From assembly GCA_037974665.1 (NCBI GenBank), contig CM075783.1, positions 11,041,262 through 11,105,261 on the forward strand: a DNA stretch of 64,000 nucleotides, read 5' to 3'. Each line of letters starts with the position of its first letter. Within the stretch, counting starts at the first letter, position 1. The notes below the pieces were generated by a model. The model did not search any database. It was not told the DNA's origin and saw nothing but the letters and a program-made list of their open reading frames with translations. Both the position numbers and the translations under genes were made by a program. Source of the stretch: Ehretia macrophylla. Its lineage: Eukaryota > Streptophyta > Magnoliopsida > Boraginales > Ehretiaceae. Of the stretch, positions 46,221 through 56,259 are shown one piece after another.

Positions 46221-49200
46221 ATGGATTCCAATCGTGAATGGATGAATCACCGCTCAGAACTCGATGGGTAGCTTAGTAATACGATTATTAGAGGTGTACG
46301 TGAATTTGTTGCATTTGCAAGTAGTCAACAACATTTCATGGACGGTGATAAGATAAGATGTCCATGTGCAAAATGCAAAAATCGAAAGTTTTTGGATCCT
46401 AACGAAGTAAAGGTTCATATTTATCAACAGGGTTTTATATCGCATTATTATGAATGGACTTCACATAGGGAGCATATTCATAATTATGGTAATACATCTC
46501 AACAGAACGTTACTCATAATTATAATTACCCTGGGTTTGACGAAGGAAATACTTATAGGACAATGATATTTGATGTTAGTTGGTCCAGAGTTCGTTATGG
46601 ATCACGACCAATTACGTGAACCACCCAATACAGAAGCATCACATTTTTAAATCTCTTGAAGGCTGCTGATGAACCATTATGGGATGGTTGTGAGACTCTA
46701 ACTCATTTGTCTGCTGTGTTGCGTTTCATGAATATTAAGTGTGAAGAAAATATGAGTGAACAATGCTTCAATAGAATGATCGAGATAATGAGAGAAGCGT
46801 TGCCAAAGACTCATAATTTACCTGAAAAATTTTACAACTTCAAACAGGAAATGAGGCCTTTAGGATTGGGATATAAAAAGATAGACGTCTGCAAAAATGG
46901 ATGTACATTGTTTTACAAGGATAGAAGTGACCTGGACTCTTGTCCTTATTGTCATGAGCCACGTTACAAGACATCAAGACGGGGTAAGCTTATAGCTCAA
47001 AAGAAGTTAAGATATTTTCTGCTAACTTCGAGGTTGCAAAGGTTATACATGTCAAACGTTGCAGCTGAACATATGCAGTGGCATAAGAAACACCAAGTCG
47101 CAGATGGCAAGATATGTCACCCGTCTGACGCTGAGGCATGGAAACATTTTGATAGAGTTTATCCTAATTTTGCTGCCGAGCCAAGAAATGTTCGTCTTGG
47201 GCTATGCTCAGATGGGTTTAATCCATACAACTCAAATTCTAAACCTTTTTCTTGTTGGCCAGTGATTCTAACACCATACAATTTACCACCATGGATGTGC
47301 ATGAACAACCCTGTCATGTTCTTGACTCTTCTTATTCCAGGGCCGAAAAATCCTAGTAAGAATATTGATATATACTTAGAGCCCCTAATCAAAGAATTGA
47401 AAGATTTATAGGAAGTAGGGGCACCTTGTTATGATGTGTCCACGAAAACTAATTTTCAATTAAGGGCGGCTTTATTGTGGACAATAAATGACTTTCCGGC
47501 ATATGGTATGTTATCTCGTTGGAGTACACATGGGAGGTTGTCGTGTCCATATTGCATGAAACATTCAAAGGCTTTTCAGTTGACTGCAGGAAGGAAAAAT
47601 TGCTTCTTTGATTGTCATCATCAGTTCTTACCACCGAGTAGTACGTTACGACGAGACAAGAAGAATTTTATTAAAGGTAGAATAGAAAGTTCTAGTCATC
47701 CTCCCATATTAGACGGTGAAGAAATTTGGGAATGTGTAAAAGACTTCCCTACAGCAAATGAATTGCTAAGAAGCAAATTTCCAAGAAACAAGATACCTGG
47801 CTTTGGGGATTGGCATAATTGGACTAAAAGAAGCATTTTTTGGGACGTGCCCTATTGGCGTTCACATCTTGTGCGTCATAATTTGGATGTGATGCATATT
47901 GAAAAGAATGTCTTTGATAATGTTTTCAACACTGTGATAGACGTCAAGGGTAAGACAAAAGATAATCTCAAAGCGAGAATGGATGTTTCGAACTTTTGTG
48001 ACCGTCCTGAATTATGTGTTCAGAGCAAAGCGGATGGTGGTTACAAACTGAATATGGGTGTCTATACATTGTTTGTGGCTGAGAGAAAAACAATTCTAGA
48101 TTGTGTTAAGGACTTACGACTCCCTGATGGATATGCATCCAATTTATCAAGGTGTGTTGACATGAAAGATCTGAAGTTATCACATATGAAGAGTCATGAT
48201 TGTCATGTCTTTATGGAGAGATTGCTCCCAATAGCTTTACGTGAGGTATTTCCTAAACATGTTTGGGAAGCTTTTACGGAACTAAGCTTGTTCTTCAAAG
48301 ATATATGTTGTACATCTCTTCATAGAGAAGATCTAGAAAGGATGCAAAAAAATATTGTCGTGACTCTTTGCAACTTGGAAAAGATCTTACCCCCTGCCTT
48401 CTTTGATTCGATGGAACATTTGCCAGTACACTTGGTATATGAAGCAATAAGCGGTGGTCCTGTACAATATCGGTGGATGTATCCTTTCGAAAGGTAATCC
48501 ATATTTTTTCCAAATTTGTATGCCAACACTTGCATTAAACAGTACTTATGTGTGAAGACTAATACTCATGCAGGTTCTTACATCGTTTGAAGAGGAGAGT
48601 AAAGAATAAAGCAAGGGTTGAGGGATCTATATGTGAAGCCTATCTTTCTCTCGAAACAGCGACCTTTTGTTCATATTATTTCGAATCTCATGTGGGAACT
48701 AAAACAAGGAATGTTGGTCGAAATGACCAATATAACGATGTGGACTACCTTGATGGATGTTTATCTATATTTACTTACCCGGGTCGTCCAATGGGAAAAG
48801 AAAAGTACCAAATGTTGGATGATCAAGAGTTATATGCGGCACTCCTATATGTACTAATGAATTGCCAAGAGGTTCACCCTTATATCAGGTAAACTGATGA
48901 CATTTTGTACATATTTTATACACCAATACATCTCTAATATGAGGCCCATATATTGTTCACAAGATGTTTGAGGAATATATTTCCCGAAATTATCCACCAT
49001 TAACGGCAACACAACTTCAAAATAAGATTGACAATCTTTTTCCAAAATGGTTATATGACCATGTAAGTACACATCCAATTAATGGATATTTGTACTGAAG
49101 TAGCACTCAACTATTTAACTTATGGTAAATTTCGTGTTTTGCAGTTTGTCTCTACTAATGGTGTCGATGATCAGGTAAAATGTCTTTCTATGTGGCCAAC

Positions 49201-49954
49201 TAGGAGAGTGCGCACATGGTCAAGCTACTTGGTTAATGGATACCGATTTGACACCCTAGAATACGGGTCTTCCAAATCCACAATGAATAGTAGAGTGTTC
49301 ATCAAAGGGACATATAATGGTACTATCGAGTACGGTGACTATTATGGAATGTTGAATGACATTGTTGAATTAGAGTACCATAATCCAACACAGAATCATA
49401 CAAGAGTTGTTCTTTTTCTGTGCAAATGATATGATATGCAAAAGGGCAGAGGTATTAAGGAACATCCTAAGTATCGAATTGTTGAGGTCAATGTGAAGAG
49501 GGGATTTCCAAAATATGAGCTGTTTGTGTTAGCAGAACAAGCACATCAAGTGTATTACTGCAAATACCCTAGTGTTAAGAGAGATTATTCAGACTGGTGG
49601 GTTGTATGCAAAATCAAACCGAGAAATTACTATGATGTGCCCACAAAAGAGTATGAAATAGAAGATGAAATACCTTTTCAGTCAGATGTAATGGATGTAC
49701 CTGTAGTATTACCGGATGATAGAGAGTTGCTTCAACGTGTTCATGAATCAGTTGAAAATATTGAGGTATTGCAAGAGGAATTGAATGAGTTACAATATCA
49801 ACAAGAACAAGTTGAAGGTGAAGATGAAGTTGGCGATGGAAATAGAGATAGAGATGGAGATGGAGATGACAACAAAGACGAAGATGAAGACGAAGACGAA
49901 GACGAAGATGAAGACGAAGATAAAGATGAAGATAAGGATGAAGATGAAGATTAA
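46221..49954 (+). pseudogene. CACTA TNP2-like transposase, multi-exon, several stops
   Basis: TNP2/TNPD-type transposase, which cuts at CACTA ends in the nucleus. The start MDSNREWMNHRSELDG is chosen because the transposase-associated domain follows (IRCPCAKCKNRKF, about 46350). Transposase_21 comes next (IDVCKNGCTLFYKD, CSDGFNPYNS, CWPVILTPYNLPPWM, NDFPAYGMLSRWSTH), then DUF4218 (DMKDLKLSHMKSHDCHVFME), then DUF4216 (about 49280-49600), then an Asp/Glu-rich tail (49820-49952). Exons: 46221-48493, 48574-48888, 48964-49062, 49145-49954, with GT-AG introns. Damage: TAG at 46269 and 47409, TGA at 49427, and two frame shifts between about 46575 and 46650; the phases at exon 2/3 also disagree. At 47409 the related copy near 9310 keeps tryptophan. 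Confidence 0.92.
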
Positions 49955-49978
49955 GATGAACATGAAGATGAAGACAAA
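49818..49978 (+). repeat. GAAGAT/GACGAA repeat coding an acidic tail
   Basis: Imperfect 6-bp repeats encode alternating Asp and Glu at the C-terminus of TNP2. The repeat continues past the TAA. Confidence 0.85.
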
Positions 49979-50117
49979 TAATGATTAGTGTTAATTACAT
50001 TTAATGGATTAATTCAATGTATTTATTCTAATTTGCGAATAATATGACTGGAATGTATTCGAATTGCATTGCAGATCTACATTGTTTAATGGTATTTGGT
50101 TTTTGTCCAAAACAGAC

Positions 50118-51855
50118 ATGTCTTCAGGTAAAGATAAAAGTAAAGGTATGGCTAGACGATATGTTCCTCCTGGGATGTTGCAATATTCTATTCCACGTGC
50201 AGGTGGTGCACGTGCATCTCACTCATCCTCCGATGCTGGGCGAACATCTACTTCATCTACTTCAATACCGAGTAGTGAGAGGTTGATCTCACAGACTGGC
50301 AGACCGACCACTTTACCCACAAATTATCAATCTCCGACATCTATTTCATCCACTAGCTTGCCACAACACTTGGATGATTTGTACGTCAACTCTGATGACT
50401 CGCCTATGGCAGGTTCCACCACCACCTACTGACCACCAGAGTCTTCAGATGCTGCCCAGTAACGGGCTACGGAAGTACATTTAGAGGTTTGGCAACAGTA
50501 TGGATTCCCATCTTTGGAGGCGTACACTGTGTGGCAAATTGATAAATACACATACATGACAATATATGCAGGCAGGTATGAGAACTTTAACTACATTTTT
50601 ATATAATATGTATATTATTTTGTTTATTTGTTTTTCCGTTACAATTGTTAGTATACTTTAACTTTTACTAATTGCAGATGGATACCGGCTGGGGCAGCAT
50701 GAGTGATCATCAATATATTATCTGATGGGTTCAACAAGCCTTTGACGAGAATGGGTGTGATCCCTGTTGATGTTAAAAAGAGATGGTTCATCGCTTTTCA
50801 GGTACTACTTAAGTACTTGAAATTAATTTCATATATATATTTCAGTTACATATACTGTGTCAATATATAAGTTGTATTACTAATACTTAATATATGACCA
50901 TAGAGATTATACAAGTGGTACCTCTATGATGAACCAGTCATCCGCCGGTTTTTTTTTAGAAACATCAATGCTCGGTTACGGGGCCTCTTCTATAAGGGTC
51001 GTGAAACAAAAAAAAGAAAGATATTAAGCCCAGTTGGTTGAGCGACAACGTATGGGAGAGACTATGTGAGCACTGGAACACAGATACATGGAGGAAGAGG
51101 TCTGAGACAAACAAAAATAACAGAACGAGTAAGTCGTCTCCGTATTATGCTGGTTGTATCTCGTTTCACGAGGTCAAAAGAAGATTGGTAAGTGTTAAAC
51201 TAATTATTTAAAATGTAGTACTATATGATAGTTAAATATTTAACTTAGTAATTGTTATTTGATGAATGCTATTATAGGAAATAGAATCGGAAGAATCAGT
51301 GACAATGGCAGATGTGCTTGAGAAAGTTCATAGGAAAGGCGCCAAAGGTCTATACTCCGACCCCAGGGCTGAAGAAACCATGGTATGTTATATATTTATT
51401 TGAACTTAGTCCATATAATTAATAATTAACATTAAAGCAAAATAACAATACTTACGTATTAATTGTAGGCCAAGTACCAAGAATTGGTCGAGTAGGCTAT
51501 AGCAGCATCACAAGGAGATCCGACTGCACCGCCTATCGACCATGATGCATTATTTTACAAGGCGGTAGGCGGGTCAGCTAGAGGAGGACGATTGTATGGT
51601 TTAGGATCACAGGCCATAGGAGGGTCCGCGCACGATGTCCCAATTTCTGCTAATCGAATCACACAACAAGACTTGTAGGCAGCCGTCAATAGGGCAATAT
51701 CAGAACTAAGGGCTTAACTGATTGAACAGTCAAATGAGCAATTTCAAAGGCTTCAGCAACAAATTGCTCAGTTAACCCAATTGTTGCCCCTTCTACCTCA
51801 ACCACATCAGAATCAATCTCAAACTCCCTCAGAACAACAAGATGGTGATGCCTAA
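50118..51855 (+). pseudogene. CACTA accessory gene, Transposase_24/TNPA-like, five exons
   Basis: The second protein of En/Spm elements, thought to bind the subterminal repeats. The start MSSGKDKSKGMARRYVPPG is the first ATG before a Ser/Thr-rich N-terminus. Five exons: 50118-50575, 50678-50801, 50904-51187, 51278-51382, 51469-51855, all with GT-AG introns and consistent phases. The centre matches the plant Transposase_24 family: IPVDVKKRWFIAFQ, KWYLYDEPVIRRFFFRNINA, PSWLSDNVWERLCEHW, then HEVKRRL. The end is glutamine-rich and coiled-coil-like (EQFQRLQQQIAQLTQLL). About 450 codons. Damage: stops at 50430, 50459, 50699, 51493, 51676 and 51714 and a frame shift in the A run near 51010-51030. 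Confidence 0.85.
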
Positions 51856-52584
51856 TAGAATCCATAGGGTCATAGTATAACTTTTATATTTTATTGGGAA
51901 CCTTAACAAGTAAGTAGGTTCAAGTATATTATGTAATTCTTACATTTTAAACAAATATATTGATCATGTTCACTTTTCCTTATACTTGTTTATACTTTAG
52001 ATTATGTTATGAACTTTCTTGCATTGCAAAAATTTAGGCCAATTTGGTGCACTTTTGGCTTAATATCATAACAAGTGAAAATTATAATTTGTTTTCGCTT
52101 TTCATTTTTATGTATTGAGTTGTTTTGGTTGAGTATTAAACTTTAGGTTTGGTTATTTTTCTTGTTTGCAGATATAAGTCATGAATTGTCTGAAGATGGT
52201 GAGAAAGTAGGCTTAGATATGGATTGTCTTTGATGCAATGATTGTGTGCCACAATGGAGGATGTTGAAAACTTTTTGCATATCAATTCTCTTTTAAAGCT
52301 TATCATAGCAGGACAAAACAAGCTATATGATATTATGATAGATGTAAATTTGGTATTTCATTTTGAATGCATATTTGAAGAAGGTAACTTTGTTGAATGA
52401 TGGTTATTATGTATACTTATCCACTTTGATGTGAAATTGTATTTCTTTTGAATGGATGTATAGGTTGCGTAACTACTTGAGAGTAAATTATGGGGTTGCC
52501 TTTAGAAATTGCTTGAGATTCAATTGTAGATGTTGTTTTGTAATTTAGCAGGATAAACAAGATGTTACAAATAGCATTAGAATA
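51856..52584 (+). other. CACTA 3' region, no gene seen
   Basis: AT-rich 3' untranslated and spacer DNA between the TNPA-like gene and the subterminal array. No recognisable coding or repeat. Confidence 0.5.
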
Positions 52585-53170
52585 AAGGATTTGAAAATTG
52601 CCACAAATTTGTGACAAAAGGAATCAAAAAACAATTTGAGAAATTTGGGACGAATTTGTGACGAAAACAATTTTGGGAGGAGTTTGTGACGAAAAATTAG
52701 CCACGAATCTGTGACGAAAACATTAGCCACGACTTTGTGACGAAAAAATAAGCCACGAATTTGTAACGAACAAATTAGCTACGAATCTGTGACGAACAAA
52801 TTAGCCACGAATCTGTGATGAAAACATAAGCCACGACTTTGTGAGGAAAACATTAGCCACGAATTTGTGACGAAAAAATTAGCCACAAAACACCGACGAA
52901 AATAATTTGGCACGAGTTTGCCACGAAATATTTCCCACGAAATGGCCTCAACCACATGTCGTGGCATATTAGTCGCATTTGCCACGAATTTGTGACGAAC
53001 ACGTCCAACTCTGCAAGTCATCACAAATTAGTCACAAGGCCACAAAAATGTGACGAAAATCGATTTTGCGATGCCATGTTTGGCGACAACAGACATGTCG
53101 TCACACTTTCGTCATAGTTACTTAGTTGTGATGAAATTGTGACGATTAATGGTCGTCAAAAAACAACTTG
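52585..53170 (+). repeat. CACTA 3' subterminal repeat array
   Basis: About eight near-tandem copies of a 26-27-bp unit built on CCACGAATTTGTGACGAA between about 52640 and 52890, followed by looser inverted copies. The core is close to a palindrome (GTCACAAA-TTTGTGAC). It mirrors the motif at the 5' end. Confidence 0.92.
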
Positions 53171-53185
53171 TTTTTTGCAGTGGAC

Positions 53186-53542
53186 AAAGTTGTATTTTCG
53201 CGTCTTGAAGGTAGTTCTGACACATTTTACGAACACGACCATAACTTCTTCTAGAAAACTCCAATTCACAAACCGTTAGAAACTAGACTCGTAGTGTTTT
53301 CCAATCATATATAATTTGCCACCTAAATATTCCCCAATCGATATAGTTTTGACTCCAAATTTGGCCCGAAACCGATTCATAAATTCTGAGTAAAACACAT
53401 TTAGTTCAATTCAACATCCACTAAAATGTCCCGACATCATTTTAACACATTCCACATCACTCATAACCTTTTTAAACACTAATGGGTCATTTTTTTAATA
53501 ATGATCGATTTATTCTTACTCTCATCTGGCACGGGTATTACA
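53186..53542 (-). repeat. 5' LTR of element D, outer part
   Basis: AAAGTTGTATTTTCGCGTCT follows the LTR copy at 20330 onward and ends GGGTATTACA, then AGAAA (TSD). Confidence 0.88.
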
Positions 53543-53715
53543 AGAAAACTTAGTTTAATATGTAATATATAACAGACACATATATGTATATACATGTATA
53601 TAGAGATGAAAGACTCAAAAAGTGAGTGAAAGGCAAAATGAAGATGAGATAGGTGTAGATGGGAGAGAACTTGGAAAACGATATCACGGTGATGAAGCTT
53701 TACTGGTATTGTAAT

Positions 53716-55150
53716 GGGGAAAAAAGTTAAATATGTCTCTCAACTATGTGCAAAAGTCCATTTTAGTCCCTTACCTTTGAAAAATATTTATTTTAGTTCC
53801 TCTAACTGTATTCCTAGTAAATCAAAAGACCAATATGCCCTATGCATAAATGTTAAAATTCATATGTTTTTTACAAATTATATTAAAGAATTATACATCA
53901 TCCTAAAGGCAATACAAATTATTCCAAAAGTAATACACATCATCCCAAAAAGAATACAAAATATCTCCACAATAAAAAAGGAAAAAACTACAATTATATT
54001 CATCCATTCCAAATATAACAATTCAAAATTTATTCCAAAAAAAAATAAAAAGACACAAAAAATAAAATGTCATAATTTGTAGCAAAAATAAAAATTCATA
54101 ATTTGCCACAAAAAGTAAAAATGTATGATTTGTTGTAAAAATAAAAATAAAAAACCAAACAAATAATTCCTCTGACTGATACTTCCCTTCCTAATTACTC
54201 AAAAGCTAAACCGGTCTCCATCTATTTGTTCAAGCACTTGTTATGCTCCTAACTAAAAAATTAACAATACCATATATGTAAAAAAAAGAAAAAGAAAAAC
54301 AACAACAATACTAAAAAATATCTTACAGAATTATAGCACATATTACAAGTAATCTATAATTAACTAACAAAATTAGCAATAATATAACACAAAAACAACA
54401 TTAAACAACAAATATTAATAATTTAAAAAATCAAAAGTTGTGTAAAAATATTAAAGTTCTTGTTTGCGTACCTTTGAAAACAAAGGTCTCAACTCAAGCC
54501 AGTAAATTTTCCTAAAACAAATGAAGGAAGAGAAATATCAATAACGAAAGTTTAAAAAAAATACTATTACCAAATAAAAAATATTAATAAACATCGAAGC
54601 AAACAAAAAATTAAACTTAAAAAAAAATAAATGTTACAAATAATTAATTAATTCAAAAGGAATAAATCTCAGAGAAGTCATACCATATAACATGTGCTTG
54701 AACAAATAGATGGCGGTCGGTTTAACTTCGAGTAATTAGGAAGGAAGGTACCAGTCGCAGGAATTAGCTGTTTGGTTATTTTTTATTTTTACAACAAATC
54801 ATGATTTTTTATTTTTTGCTACAAATTATGAATTTTTATTTTTTGTGAATTTTTTTTTTTTGGAATAAATTTTATGTTCATGTTTCAAATAGATGAATAT
54901 AATTGTAGTTTTTTGTTGTTGTTGATGGTGTGTATTATATTTGGGATGATGTGTACTGCTTTTAGGATGATGTGTAATGTTTTAAGATAATTTCTGATAA
55001 ATGTATGAATTTGTTAACATTTTTGCATAGGGGCATATTGGTCTTTTAAGTTATTTGGAATATAGTCAGAGGGACTAAAATGGGTATTTCACAAAAGTGA
55101 GACTAAAATAGGCTTTTACACATAGTTGAGGGACCTATTTGGCTTTCCCC
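53716..55150. mobile_element. Mutator-like foldback element, 1.4 kb
   Basis: Arms 53716-54247 and 54684-55150 are inverted repeats of about 0.5 kb (GGGGAAA.., CTCAACTATGTG.AAAAG near each tip; CATCTATTTGTTCAAGCAC at each inner end) round a loop of about 436 bp. A 9-bp target duplication, TATTGTAAT and TAATGTAAT (one change), lies at 53707-53715 and 55151-55159. Long arms plus a 9-bp TSD point to a non-autonomous MULE. No transposase. A transcript would fold into a very long hairpin. Confidence 0.88.
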
Positions 55151-55159
55151 TAATGTAAT

Positions 55160-56259
55160 GCGATTAAAATCTGAGAGAATATATTTTTTTTTTTCAGGAG
55201 AGGCCTAAGGCCGTATAATGTTACTAGCAAGACAGAGAGTATTATTATGTATAAAAAAGTGATTTTGATCTGAGAGAGTATAAAGAAAGCAATTAGTTGT
55301 GTATATTTTGAACTCCAATTTTTGGGGCTTTTTTCCATAAACAAGGCGAAGATGAAATACTTAAAATATTTTATTTTATTTTTTTTTTGAATTATTAAAT
55401 GTTATTTAATACGCAGAATTTGTTCTAATATTGTAATTAATTCAGTTTGATAAGCCTTTGTAAAAATAATAAGGAACGGTTTTTCAAATATTGCAATAAA
55501 TTAAATTTTAGTTTTAAAAACTGTTGCAAAATTAATTTAGGAGTAATACTTAACAAAAAGTGAAAAAGAATATAGATAATGTAACAATTAAAAAAAAAAC
55601 GTTGCAAGAAATTTTAGTTTATGCAACAGTTACCAAAAGTGTTGCAAAATGATACCTATTACAACGGTGATTTTTAGTTTATCAATTTAAGTGTTGCTAA
55701 AGAGCAAAAATGTGGTAGTAAGAGTAACTATTAGTCTAGTCTAAAAAAAGGATCGACAATGTTGTACACTTCAATTTACATGAAAAGTAGCTTATATGTG
55801 GACACATTTATATATAACGGTCAACTGTATACAACATTGATTCAACATATCTTAGATTACGTAACAATTTCTAGTCGAAGTGTGAGTTAATAAATGAATC
55901 AAATAATTTTTTTTCTAACAGATTAAGTTTTTAGATAAGATAGTCACTTAACATGGTATTAGTGTCCAAATCACCAAATGGTCATAGATTCAAGTATCAC
56001 CGCCACTCATTAATTTATTCACAGGTAAGGTCATACCCTCGCCTCATATATATGTCTACGTCTAAAGTTATAAAGCCTCACTTGAGGACTTGTCACTTAA
56101 TACAAAAACTCCGCCATGTCACAAGGGGTCCCTTCCATTTTTGCTTTGGTAACTTAATGTTTGAGTGCTTTCAATATACAAACAGGGACAAATCAAACGT
56201 TGAAGTCTTCAAGAACATTATTTTTAGTGTTCAGGGACATTGAATAGTCCACTAATAAA
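55160..56259. other. Intergenic, no gene seen
   Basis: AT-rich. GTTGCAA/TTGCAAC words recur at 55490-55700 (for example ACAGTTACCAAAAGTGTTGC) and look like part of an old DNA transposon. A TGGTATTAGTG..ATAGATTCAAGTATC stretch near 55953-56000 faintly resembles a tRNA-derived SINE head. Neither could be confirmed. Confidence 0.35.

Larger units (their letters stand above)
40847..53182 (+). mobile_element. CACTA (En/Spm) DNA transposon, 12.3 kb
   Basis: Ends CACTACAAAAAA (40847) and, reversed, CACTGCAAAAAACAAGT (53182), flanked by a 3-bp target duplication GAC at 40844-40846 and 53183-53185. The LTR sequence on both sides joins perfectly when the element is removed, so this is one insertion. 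It has subterminal motif arrays at both ends and two genes: TNP2 (46221-49954) and a TNPA-like partner (50118-51855). Both have premature stops, so this copy is likely immobile alone, but its ends look usable in trans. An internal copy of the 5' terminus lies at 44975. Confidence 0.95.
18857..53542 (-). mobile_element. Outer LTR retrotransposon (element D), host of the nest
   Basis: LTRs at 18857-20690 and, interrupted by a CACTA element, 39411-40846 plus 53186-53542. A perfect 5-bp target duplication AGAAA lies at 18852-18856 and 53543-53547. A tRNA-iMet-type primer binding site (TGGTATCAGAGCT, minus strand 39408-39396) lies next to the right LTR and a polypurine tract (reverse of CCCTCCCCTCC, 20691-20701) next to the left LTR, so the element reads right to left. 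After removing later insertions the interior is only about 2 kb with no coding similarity, so it looks like a non-autonomous LARD-type derivative. By eye the LTRs differ at roughly one base in nine, making it the oldest layer. Confidence 0.88.

Noticed and set aside
49860-49988. Independent acidic or lysine-rich peptide genes
   Set aside because: They are alternate frames of the GAAGAT repeat that encodes the TNP2 tail.
55953-56000. A SINE head
   Set aside because: Only a weak B-box-like word and no clear A box, tail or target duplication.
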